This document shows positions 1-6,983 of a stretch of DNA of 21,621 nucleotides, piece after piece. The position numbers were made by a program, and so were the translations under genes. This DNA comes from CAZAGT01 sp964484515. Lineage in GTDB: Bacteria > Desulfobacterota > DSM-4660 > Desulfatiglandales > HGW-15. The first letter of the stretch is position 1. The number at the start of each line of letters is the position of its first letter. The stretch covers positions 1 through 21,621 of the forward strand of contig CAZAGT010000040.1 in NCBI GenBank assembly GCA_964484515.1, read 5' to 3'. Under the pieces are notes generated by a model that saw only the letters and a program-made list of their open reading frames with translations, did no database searches and was not told where the DNA came from.

Positions 1-668
1 TCGCCGATACGAGCATCGGGATCTTGGGGGCGAACGGCATTGTCGGTGCCGGCCTCCCCATTGCCGGGGGCGCCGGGTTGTCGATTAGGCTGCGGGATTC
101 GGGCCAGGTGGTCGCCTCTTTTTTCGGGGATGGCGGAGCCAACCAGGGGGCGTTTCACGAGAGCCTCAATCTTGCGGCCCTTTGGAGGTTGCCCATCATC
201 TTTGTCTGTGAAAACAACCAGTACGCCATCTCGGTGGCCCAGAGCCGAAGTACCTCTGTCGAAGATGTCGTCGTGCGCAAGGAGGCCTACGGCATGCACG
301 GCCGCATGATCGACGGCAACGACGTGATGGCCGTCTACGAGGCCGCTCTCGAGGCTGCCGAGAGGGCCAGAGACGGAGAGGGGCCCAGCCTGTTGGAATG
401 CAAGACTTACCGCTGGCGCGGGCATTATGAGGGCGAAGCGGATCGGGGCCGCACTTACCGCAGCGCAGAGGAAATCGACGACTGGAAGTCCAAATGCCCG
501 ATCGAGAGATTTCGAAAGAGGCTCTTAAAGGAGAAGGTCTTAGGGCCGAGCGACCTCGACGAGATCGAGGATGACATCCGGGAGGAAATCGAGAAAGCCA
601 TTCGCTTCGCGGAAGACAGCCCCTTTCCGGACCCGGCGGAGGCCCTCACCGGTCTTTATGTGACCTGA
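1..668 (+). CDS. 2-oxoacid dehydrogenase E1 component, alpha subunit (5' truncated)
   Basis: Thiamine-diphosphate-dependent alpha subunit of a pyruvate/acetoin/branched-chain 2-oxoacid dehydrogenase; it decarboxylates the 2-oxo acid and passes the acyl group to the E2 lipoyl arm in the cytoplasm. The reading frame is open from base 3, so the start lies upstream; the internal TTG at 24 is not the start because the preceding codons (ADTSIGIL) already fit the family. The ThDP/Mg motif is visible as GDGGANQGAFHESLN followed about 25 residues later by CENNQYAIS. About 221 residues remain, out of roughly 320-360 usual for the family. The C-terminal part (TYRWRGHYEGE, then acidic helices) is also typical. 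It is followed by the E1-beta gene after a 166-base gap, and by E2. The exact 2-oxo acid used cannot be told: acetoin dehydrogenase AcoA, PdhA and BkdA share these motifs. Confidence 0.93.
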   Translation, partial: ADTSIGILGANGIVGAGLPIAGGAGLSIRLRDSGQVVASFFGDGGANQGAFHESLNLAALWRLPIIFVCENNQYAISVAQSRSTSVEDVVVRKEAYGMHGRMIDGNDVMAVYEAALEAAERARDGEGPSLLECKTYRWRGHYEGEADRGRTYRSAEEIDDWKSKCPIERFRKRLLKEKVLGPSDLDEIEDDIREEIEKAIRFAEDSPFPDPAEALTGLYVT

Positions 669-834
669 CGCCGGGCAGCGAGTCAGGGGTTTGTCGGGTA
701 GTCTGATTTCCCGCAGGAAGGCCTTTCTCGTATTTCGTTCCTGCAATCCGCCCTTAAGCACTCACGGATGTAAAGAGACTTGGGGCGGGTTTTGGTATCT
801 GTATCGTGTGCAAAGGAAGGAGCGGGGTTACATC

Positions 835-1812
835 ATGAGAGAAGTCACTTACGCAGAAGCGTTGTATGAAGCCCTCACGGAGGAGATGCGGCGAGATGAG
901 CGCGTCTTCATCATGGGCGAGGATGTCGGACGATTCGGCATGATCTATCTGGCTCGCCCTCAGCTCTGGAAGGAATTCGGGGACGAACGCGTCCGCGATA
1001 CACCGATTTCCGAAAACGCCATTGTGGGCTTTGCCCTTGGAGCGGCTATCACAGGGATGCGGCCTGTCGCGGATATCATGTTCTGCGACCTACTTGCGCT
1101 GGCCATGGATCAGCTCGTCAACCAGACAGCCAAGATCCGCTACATGTTCGGCGGAGAGATCAAGGTGCCGCTTGTCATCCACTCGTCTTTGGGAGGCCTT
1201 CGCTCAGCCGCGGCCCAACATTCGCAGCACCTTGAGTCGTGGTTCACCCATGTCCCCGGCTTGAAGGTGGTTGTCCCTTCGACCCCTCATGATGCCAAGG
1301 GTATGCTCAAAGCAGCAATCCGAGATGACAACCCCGTGGTCTTTTTTGGCCATCAACAACTCATGCCGACCAAGGGGTTGATCCCGGAGGGTGACTACCT
1401 CGTCCCCTTCGGAGCGGCCGAGGTGAAGAGAGAGGGCACGGATCTCACGCTGGTATCCTACTCTTTGATGGTGCAGAAGGCCCTCAAGGCTGCTGAAGTC
1501 CTTGAGAAGCAGAATATCCGGGTCGAGGTCATCGATCTTCGAACCCTTAATCCGTTGGATGAGCAGACGATCCTTCATTCTGTTGAAAAGACGGGCCGAC
1601 TCCTGATCGTCCACCAGGCGGCGACTACCAGTGGATTCGGCGCGGAGATCGCCGCGCTCGTGGCGCAAAAAGGTTTCGAGCTGCTGATTGGTCCAATCAG
1701 ACGCCTGGGCGCCCTGGACGTGCCGGTTCCCTTCAGCCCCAAGCTTGAAAATCATGTCGTCCCCAACGAAGAGAGGATCGTTGAGGAAGTCCTCAGTATG
1801 GTGGCAGACTAG
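835..1812 (+). CDS. 2-oxoacid dehydrogenase E1 component, beta subunit
   Basis: Beta subunit of the heterotetrameric E1 enzyme (transketolase pyrimidine-binding plus C-terminal domain), 325 residues, the normal family length. The ATG at 835 follows an AAGGAAGGAG Shine-Dalgarno-like run and begins MREVTYAEALYEALTEEM, the usual N-terminus; an upstream in-frame start at 691 would add about 48 residues with no family resemblance. Recognisable segments are GEDVGRFG near residue 25, the core DTPISENAIVGFALGAA, the AAAQHSQHLESW loop and the C-terminal transketolase domain with EVIDLRTLNPLDEQTI. It pairs with the E1-alpha gene just upstream; the E2 gene follows 69 bases downstream, so the three are probably cotranscribed. 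Substrate class (pyruvate, acetoin, branched chain) is unresolved. Confidence 0.95.
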   Translation: MREVTYAEALYEALTEEMRRDERVFIMGEDVGRFGMIYLARPQLWKEFGDERVRDTPISENAIVGFALGAAITGMRPVADIMFCDLLALAMDQLVNQTAKIRYMFGGEIKVPLVIHSSLGGLRSAAAQHSQHLESWFTHVPGLKVVVPSTPHDAKGMLKAAIRDDNPVVFFGHQQLMPTKGLIPEGDYLVPFGAAEVKREGTDLTLVSYSLMVQKALKAAEVLEKQNIRVEVIDLRTLNPLDEQTILHSVEKTGRLLIVHQAATTSGFGAEIAALVAQKGFELLIGPIRRLGALDVPVPFSPKLENHVVPNEERIVEEVLSMVAD

Positions 1813-1881
1813 GGAAGCAGTTGAATATACCGCTCAGCTACTGAATCCTTGGCTTTAGCGCTAGCCGGAGAGATACCTGTT

Positions 1882-3261
1882 ATGGCGACTGAAGTTATTA
1901 TTCCGACGTTGGGAGAGGTCGTTCGAGAAGTTATTATCTCCCAGTGGCTCAAGGCAGAGGGAGACCCTGTGAAGCAGGGCGAAGCGCTGCTGGAGGTCGA
2001 ATCAGAAAAGGTCACGGTGGAAGTCGAATCGCCCGCCGCCGGCACCCTCGCGAAGATCCTCTTCCCCAAGGGCGCCAAGGTTCCTATCACCCATGTCGTT
2101 GCCATTGTCCTGGCGCCGGGTGAGTCCCTACCGGAAGGCTATGGCCACGCCGCCCCCGACGTTGCGGAAGAGCGGCCTGAGCCGCCGCTCCCAGACGCGT
2201 CAAGCGGGTCAACGGCCCAGGTAAAGGCCGTACCCCTCGCGCGTAGGCTTGCCCGGCAGCACAACATCGACCTTGCCCTTGTCAGCCCCAGCGGCCCGCG
2301 CAATACGATTATGAAAAAGGATGTGGAGGCTTACCTGGCAGCCGCCATGAAAGAAATAAAGGAAGAGGCGGTGGAGGAGGAAAGGGTCAAGGCCTCTCCT
2401 TTGGCCCGCTCCATGGCTGCCAAAGAGGGCCTCGATCTCGCGGAGGTCAGGGGGACCGGACCCGGCGGCAGGATCGTCAAAGAGGATGTCCTCAGGGTCA
2501 TAGACGAGAGAAAAGCCGTGCCCCCAAAGGCGGCGCCTCCAGAGATGGTTGCGGTCGGTTCAAAGCTTAAAGAGACGCTTGAGACGACTCCCATTGCGGG
2601 CGCGCGCCGGATCATTTTCGAAAACATGTCTCTGAGCCTCAGCCAGACGGCCCAGCTTACCTTGCACACCGAGGCAAGTGCCGAGGCCCTCGTCGATTTG
2701 CGGGAGCGTCTCAACGAGAGATTGCCGCAACAAAACACAAAGATCTCCTACAATGCCATTCTCGTCAAGATCGCGGCCACCGCTCTTCGTCAGCACCCCC
2801 AAATCAATGCCAGTGTCGAAGGCGACCAGATCACGGTGTGGCGGCAGGTCAATGTGGGCATAGCCATGGAGTCGGAAGACGGTCTCGTGGTGCCTGTGAT
2901 TAAAGACTCCGACCTTAAGTCTGTGGGCCAAATCAATGAGGAGATGCTTGAATTCATGGCAAAGATAAGGGACCGTCGCTTGCTCCCCGACGATCTCGCC
3001 AACGGTACCTTCACGATCAGCAATCTCGGTTTTGCAGACATCGACTACTTTACGCCCATCTTGAGACCGCCTGAAAGCGCCCTGATCGGTATTGGGAGGA
3101 TCATTGAGAAACCGACCGTGAAGGCAGCCCAGATCATCCCTGAGAAAAGGTTGGGTTTGAGCCTGACCTTCGACCACCGAATCATCGACGGTGCTCCCGC
3201 GGCCCGATTCCTGAAGACCATCAAGGACATCATCGAGATCCCGGCACTCATGGTCGCCTGA
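1882..3261 (+). CDS. dihydrolipoamide acyltransferase (E2) with two E3/E1-binding domains
   Basis: Core acyltransferase of the same complex, 459 residues from the ATG at 1882; the frame is open to 1849 upstream but only the ATG gives the standard lipoyl-domain start MATEVIIPTLGE. Domains in order: lipoyl domain, residues 1-80, with the lipoylated lysine probably K43 in VESEKVTVE; a first peripheral-subunit-binding motif at about 115-152 (PLARRLARQHNIDL); a second at about 170-207 (SPLARSMAAKEGLDLAEV, GTGPGGRIVKEDV); acidic and Ala/Pro-rich linkers; catalytic domain about 235-459 with the active-site signature DHRIIDG (H432, D436). Two binding motifs with one lipoyl domain is less common than one of each. 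No E3 gene is seen downstream, so E3 is probably upstream of the window or encoded elsewhere. Confidence 0.94.
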   Translation: MATEVIIPTLGEVVREVIISQWLKAEGDPVKQGEALLEVESEKVTVEVESPAAGTLAKILFPKGAKVPITHVVAIVLAPGESLPEGYGHAAPDVAEERPEPPLPDASSGSTAQVKAVPLARRLARQHNIDLALVSPSGPRNTIMKKDVEAYLAAAMKEIKEEAVEEERVKASPLARSMAAKEGLDLAEVRGTGPGGRIVKEDVLRVIDERKAVPPKAAPPEMVAVGSKLKETLETTPIAGARRIIFENMSLSLSQTAQLTLHTEASAEALVDLRERLNERLPQQNTKISYNAILVKIAATALRQHPQINASVEGDQITVWRQVNVGIAMESEDGLVVPVIKDSDLKSVGQINEEMLEFMAKIRDRRLLPDDLANGTFTISNLGFADIDYFTPILRPPESALIGIGRIIEKPTVKAAQIIPEKRLGLSLTFDHRIIDGAPAARFLKTIKDIIEIPALMVA

Positions 3262-3413
3262 GCGTTTCCCAAGCAGCTCTGAAGCACACTTAGATGGACA
3301 GACTAGGGCTCCCTCTGTCTGTTGACCTGCGTTCCTCCTTCCCCGGTATCGTCACCTTCGAACCGTCCTGCCCCTAAGAGGCCGTCAAGCTTGATAGGTT
3401 TTCCGCGTTCACG

Positions 3414-3569
3414 CTCGTATGAAACTTCATGAAATGAGGTCTGTGGTATTTTATCGCCCGGCCATTCACCTCGAATGACCTGAGGATGTCAAATCCAAGT
3501 ACCGCCTTGATGAAGTTTCCCGGTCGATCAGACTGGCCGCCCCTGCATCCGGCGGCTGGGCTGACTCCT
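3414..3569 (-). repeat. interspersed repeat copy A (degenerate, coding-like)
   Basis: This stretch resembles, in inverted orientation, 20401-20762. Two blocks are very close: 3510-3542 against 20423-20455 (31 of 33 by eye) and 3414-3441 against 20735-20762 (26 of 28). The sequence between is recognisable mainly at protein level. Read on the minus strand it gives a conserved frame with DRPGNFIKAVLGFDILRSF and then HFMKFHTS; the partner copy reads GRPGNFIRVVPEFGILRYF and HFMEFHTS. The surrounding open frame (3374-3595, minus) has no Shine-Dalgarno and no recognised domain, so it is treated as repeat sequence and not as a gene. Copy A lacks the roughly 220-bp inverted-repeat block that lies inside the partner. 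Confidence 0.7.
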
Positions 3570-3754
3570 AACTCGTCCGAATAGGGCATTTTCACTCGAT
3601 TACGGTGTTACTACCATATTATCCTTTCAAGACCGGTTGAGGTGTGATCCCTGTGATGCAAAAAGGGACCACCGCATTCGTCAATAATGGCGAAGTGGGG
3701 GGGTTTTTGAGAAAAATACACAGTTTGCCCCATGTTATCCCCTCGTTTCCATGA

Positions 3755-3798
3755 TTAGCCTTTTGAATGAGAGCCGGCGAACCGGCTTTAGAGGCTAA
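3755..3798 (+). other. nested stem-loop upstream of the small secreted protein gene
   Basis: An outer 7-bp stem (TTAGCCT at 3755-3761 with AGGCTAA at 3792-3798) encloses an inner 6-bp stem (AGCCGG at 3772-3777 with CCGGCT at 3782-3787) capped by the tetraloop CGAA. It lies about 90 bases before the ATG at 3888 and has no following T-run, so it looks more like a leader RNA structure than a rho-independent terminator. No known riboswitch consensus was recognised. The rest of 3570-3887 shows only a G7T5 tract near 3700 and nothing else clear. In 3262-3413, downstream of E2, there is only a weak hairpin (GACAGA at 3297-3302 with TCTGTC at 3314-3319) without a T-run. Confidence 0.45.
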
Positions 3799-3887
3799 AT
3801 TGTCACCCGGCCGAAAGCGGAATTACCTCAAGAACACTGATGATGAGGCCTGCCCAGCGTGAAACCGTCAAGAAAGGAGATCGAGAA

Positions 3888-4268
3888 ATGGCTCGCTATA
3901 TTTTTTGTTCGTTGCTTATTTGGCCACTCCTGATCAGCCAAGTCAGCCACAGCAAAGAAACATGTACGGAAACCGTGCTACACCAAGATACAACGATCCA
4001 TCACAAACGAACTAACGTAGATGGAGAGGTCTTTGTTTCGCGTTTTCACCTAATCCACAATAGAGGACCTGAAGTACCGGCCAACATATATGTCGAATAT
4101 AGGATTCACTACCTGAGCAAAGGAGAGGAGTTTTTCGAGGATGGCCGTTTCAGTTTGTTGATCCGAGGCAAAGGACATGATGTTGTGGTCAGATGGCCCA
4201 TTCGCCCAGGGTATGCGCCGGAAAAGATCCTCTCTGTGGATATCGTCAAGTCGCGTTGCTCTGACTAG
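3888..4268 (+). CDS. small secreted hypothetical protein
   Basis: The family is not recognised. The predicted product is 126 residues. The ATG at 3888 is chosen because AAGGAG at 3874-3879 sits 8 bases upstream; the longer frame from 3840 has no such site. Residues 1-22 form a signal-peptide-like segment (a basic residue, then a hydrophobic core with CSLLIWPLLISQ), so the mature protein is probably periplasmic or secreted. The mature part is beta-rich and polar, with two cysteines, one just after the signal (KETCTET) and one at the C-terminus (KSRCSD), which could form a disulfide closing the domain. It stands alone: E2 is over 600 bases upstream and the ketoacyl synthase 263 bases downstream. 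Coding is supported by the signal peptide and ribosome binding site, not by homology. Confidence 0.6.
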   Translation: MARYIFCSLLIWPLLISQVSHSKETCTETVLHQDTTIHHKRTNVDGEVFVSRFHLIHNRGPEVPANIYVEYRIHYLSKGEEFFEDGRFSLLIRGKGHDVVVRWPIRPGYAPEKILSVDIVKSRCSD

Positions 4269-4504
4269 AAGGCGACCGGGGAACGCAGCATTGGCGAGGT
4301 AACGCGCACGGATATGGAGTCTGAATCCTCTGGGTTGAGGCAAAGCAGTGAGTGAGTCGCGCTTTTCCTGGTGCCTTTGGGATGTCGAAGGATGAAAATT
4401 ATCGCGATGGAATCTGTTTGGATGTCGTGCTTCCGGCAGGCTGGAGGTGTATCTTCCCGTAGTGGTTTGCCTGTCTGCGATTCACGGTTTCATCGAACGA
4501 TCAT

Positions 4505-4517
4505 GACGTGTCACGTC
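4505..4517. promoter_or_regulatory. 13-bp palindrome overlapping the leader of the ketoacyl synthase gene
   Basis: GACGTG-T-CACGTC is a perfect 6-1-6 inverted repeat that ends one base before the Shine-Dalgarno GGAGG (4519-4523) of the gene starting at 4532. It could be a repressor operator. A hairpin is unlikely with a one-base loop. The rest of the 263-base gap upstream (4269-4504) shows nothing identifiable. Confidence 0.35.
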
Positions 4518-4531
4518 CGGAGGCCCCTTTG

Positions 4532-5737
4532 ATGTCGTTATCGGCCGGAATCGTAGCAATGGGTGCGTACTTGCCTGCAAAATCGTTGAGCGATCAGGGC
4601 AAGACTCAGTTGGTCCAATACCTGGCCAACGAGACGCTGTTGCCGTCGGAATACATCGCGCAAATAGATGATCGGGCACAGCTGCCGGGAAGGATTGAGA
4701 CCAACGTCGAGGGTTGGCAGAACCAGCCGTGGTTCGAAACATGGCTCAAAAATTTGCCTTCCAAGAAGAGAGATGATCCCTTTCAAGGTACAGGGGAGAG
4801 GCGCAGAGTTCCAATGGATCCAGTCTCGGTGCGCGAGTCCGTCATCCCACACCCTATGAAGCCATCGGATGCAGAGACGCTCGCAGGGGCCCTGGCCATA
4901 ATGAACGGGGGAATAGCCAGAAATGAGATCGACCTCGTTATGGTCGCCTCACAAGTAGCGGACTTGCTTTTGCCTCCCAATGCCTCCCTGGTGCAGCACA
5001 AATTGCGACTAGAGAATGCAGGCGCGTATCACATCGATACGTGTTGTTCATCGTTTGTGACCATGCTGGAGATCGCGGCCTCCCTGATCATGGCCGGCGT
5101 AAAGAGAAGAATACTGATCGTCGCGAGCTATATCGACTCTTTGGTGAATGACAAATCGACCTATTTTTCCGTCAATACAGGTGACGCCGCAGTGGCTGCC
5201 GTCATCTCAGAAGTACCCGCGGGATACGGTTATATCGCCTCCCATGCCATGAGCCATGGCAGTAGGCACGATGGTGTTATCCTTCAAAGGAGGCCGCCGG
5301 AAATATTCAGTTCGACGGACCACGGCCACAGCTTTGAACAGTCTTTCGTGACGTTCTACAATCAAGATGTCAACAAGGAAATCGCGGCCAACGCCCAACG
5401 GGATATGCTGGATGTGGTGAATCAGGCCCTACGGAAGGCGGGGCTCTCAATGTCAGACATAGGTTTTTGCGTGACGCATCAGCCGGTTTATTGGGCGGGA
5501 GATGCCTGGAGAGAAGCACTGGGAATTCCCAGAGACCACTTTTATGAGACATTCCGGAAGTACGGTAACATCGCAAACTGTAGTGCCCCGGTGAACCTCA
5601 TCGAGGCAATAGAGTTGAAATTGATAAAGGCGGACGATCTCGTGCTGATCGCCTCCTCTGGCGCCGGAGAAAACCACATTGCAGTAATTGAAAAGATAAC
5701 GCTGGAGCTTATAACATCGCTGGTCGGGCAAGGCTAA
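4532..5737 (+). CDS. 3-oxoacyl-ACP synthase III-like (KAS III / thiolase fold) condensing enzyme
   Basis: Thiolase-fold decarboxylating condensing enzyme, 401 residues from the ATG at 4532 (GGAGG 8 bases upstream); a GTG at 4508 in frame is the alternative. The catalytic triad can be placed: Cys172 in DTCCSSFV, His316 in VTHQPV and Asn346 in YGNIANCSAP. Family FabH proteins are about 320-330 residues; the extra length lies in the N-terminal third (about residues 20-90, rich in charged and aromatic residues) and just after GSRHDGV. No acyl carrier protein, FabD or other fatty-acid gene is adjacent, so a housekeeping FabH role is less likely than a specialised acyl-CoA or acyl-ACP condensation or acyl transfer, such as in a secondary metabolite or alkylquinolone-like route. 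Substrate is not predictable from sequence. Confidence 0.85.
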   Translation: MSLSAGIVAMGAYLPAKSLSDQGKTQLVQYLANETLLPSEYIAQIDDRAQLPGRIETNVEGWQNQPWFETWLKNLPSKKRDDPFQGTGERRRVPMDPVSVRESVIPHPMKPSDAETLAGALAIMNGGIARNEIDLVMVASQVADLLLPPNASLVQHKLRLENAGAYHIDTCCSSFVTMLEIAASLIMAGVKRRILIVASYIDSLVNDKSTYFSVNTGDAAVAAVISEVPAGYGYIASHAMSHGSRHDGVILQRRPPEIFSSTDHGHSFEQSFVTFYNQDVNKEIAANAQRDMLDVVNQALRKAGLSMSDIGFCVTHQPVYWAGDAWREALGIPRDHFYETFRKYGNIANCSAPVNLIEAIELKLIKADDLVLIASSGAGENHIAVIEKITLELITSLVGQG

Positions 5738-5961
5738 GAAGGTGGGTATCGGGGAATGAAACCCGGGGACGCCATCAAGATCAGCGAACCAAAAAAGCCC
5801 ACAGATCCTAGGATTCGAAGTTTGAGGACCGACGCTCGAGGTAAAACCCTTTGAAGATCTCTGCTTCTTGATCTGTCCCTTCAGCCCTATTTCCTTCTCG
5901 GGAGGCCAACAAGATCGTGCTATGAGAAAATGAGTGCTTGCCGCAAAAAGGAAGGAAACCC
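5738..5961. other. intergenic stretch with no identifiable gene
   Basis: No open frame with a ribosome binding site, no strong terminator and no RNA gene was seen. It ends with GGAAGGAAA, which serves as the ribosome binding site of the hydrolase stump at 5962. Confidence 0.5.
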
Positions 5962-6060
5962 ATGGCGAAGATTCCTGATTCCGTCCGCAAAATTTATCCG
6001 TTTAAAGACCGATGGATTGATATAGACGGGCATCGGGTGCATTATCTCGACGGTTTTTGA
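5962..6060 (+). pseudogene. 5' stump of an alpha/beta hydrolase gene (32 codons)
   Basis: An ATG with a good upstream GGAAGGAAA opens a frame reading MAKIPDSVRKIYPFKDRW, then IDIDGHRVHYLDGF and a TGA stop. The segment with GHRVHYLD followed by a glycine-rich position matches the first beta strands of haloalkane dehalogenase-like and epoxide hydrolase-like alpha/beta hydrolases, which run about 280-300 residues. The nucleophile elbow, acid and histidine are all missing. The similarity stops at about 6055 and the sequence then runs into the 3' flank of the convergent RraA-like gene (ending 6148). This suggests a deletion or rearrangement breakpoint near 6055-6065 that removed the rest of the gene. 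The region 6061-6147 contains nothing else recognisable. Confidence 0.6.
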
Positions 6061-6147
6061 GGGGATGCGTTTTCAGGGTTTATTTGCTGGTTTCTAACAA
6101 CGGATAAAAGACCACGGACGACAGACACTGAGCACTTTCCGTCAGCC

Positions 6148-6885
6148 TCAGCGCCTCCCTTTCCGGGCTCGATATTCCTCCCACATTTCAGGGGTGGGAG
6201 GATAGTACTTCCCCGGCGCGACACCCTCACTCTGAATCTTCTCTTTGACATAGGCCTCGACCGCTTCATGCTCCTCAACGACCTTGACGCATTCGGCCGC
6301 AAACCAGGAGGGGACGACAACCACACCGTCACCGTCGCCCACGAGCACATCGCCGGGCCTGACGAGAGCGCCGCCGCATTGTATGTCCACATTTTCCTCA
6401 GCCGGAGTTGCCCAGGGCTCTGAGCCGTATGGCGTCCGGTTCCGCGCGTACACAATGAGGTCATACCCCTCTTCGGCCATGATGTCGAGGTCTCGGATGG
6501 CACCGTCGGTGACGATGCCTTCGGCCTTATTCATCTTGAGCTGGAGCGCCTTAACGTCGCCGAAGATACAGGACCGCGAGGAGGCCATAATATCAGCCAC
6601 CAACACATCGCCGGGACCGCAACGCGCCATTGCGCGATATTCGGGCGCATCCTCCCCTTTCGTCAACTCCTCTTGCAGGTCGGGACGCGGCGGCAGGAAA
6701 CGCAGCGTGCGGGCCCGGGCTGCCAGACGTTTCCCGGGCGTCATCGGGTAGACACTTTCCATAAACGGTAGCGGTACCCCGGCGTCATGCATGACGTGGT
6801 ACCATACCGTCGCCACCGGAACCTTCTTGAATCGATCCAGGATGTCTTGAGAGATATCGACGGGCTCGAAAGATCTGCTGCTCAT
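6148..6885 (-). CDS. RraA-like / 4-hydroxy-4-methyl-2-oxoglutarate aldolase family protein
   Basis: Product of 245 residues in the RraA/HMG aldolase fold (historically mis-named dimethylmenaquinone methyltransferase). Members with aldolase activity cleave 4-hydroxy-4-methyl-2-oxoglutarate or 4-carboxy-4-hydroxy-2-oxoadipate to pyruvate, or decarboxylate oxaloacetate, using a divalent metal. Key residues are present: GDVLVADIM (about 92-100), then FGDVKALQLKMNKAEG and TDGAIRDLD with the catalytic Arg131-Asp132 pair, and GDVLVGDGDGVVVVP near 178-192. It is somewhat longer than RraA proper (about 160 residues), closer to catabolic homologues of 220-240 residues. The start has GGGAG about 10 bases upstream. 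It is preceded by the pentapeptide-repeat gene on the same strand, 98 bases away. An aldolase in sugar-acid or hydroxy-acid breakdown is more likely here than an RNase E regulator. Confidence 0.87.
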   Translation of the reverse strand: MSSRSFEPVDISQDILDRFKKVPVATVWYHVMHDAGVPLPFMESVYPMTPGKRLAARARTLRFLPPRPDLQEELTKGEDAPEYRAMARCGPGDVLVADIMASSRSCIFGDVKALQLKMNKAEGIVTDGAIRDLDIMAEEGYDLIVYARNRTPYGSEPWATPAEENVDIQCGGALVRPGDVLVGDGDGVVVVPSWFAAECVKVVEEHEAVEAYVKEKIQSEGVAPGKYYPPTPEMWEEYRARKGRR

Positions 6886-6983
6886 TTCTTCTCACTCCCG
6901 TGAAGATGGCCGGTCTATATCGTTGTCTGCAGGGAGTCCCTCTGTATCATCCAAATTGTGCGTGCTTGATACTCTGGTCGTGC

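Noticed and set aside
713..744. 7-bp inverted repeat GCAGGAA/TTCCTGC between E1-alpha and E1-beta
   Set aside because: Long 18-base loop and no T-run; likely chance, too weak to call a terminator or attenuator.
691..834. N-terminal extension of E1-beta
   Set aside because: No family resemblance, while the ATG at 835 has a strong ribosome binding site and the standard N-terminus.
1204..1755. 183-codon minus-strand open frame
   Set aside because: Antisense shadow of the E1-beta gene; the composition is not protein-like and there is no family match.
3374..3595. 73-codon minus-strand frame that looks faintly like an aspartic-protease fragment (LGFDILRSF)
   Set aside because: The same stretch occurs in repeat copy B, it has no Shine-Dalgarno and no catalytic motif; treated as repeat sequence.
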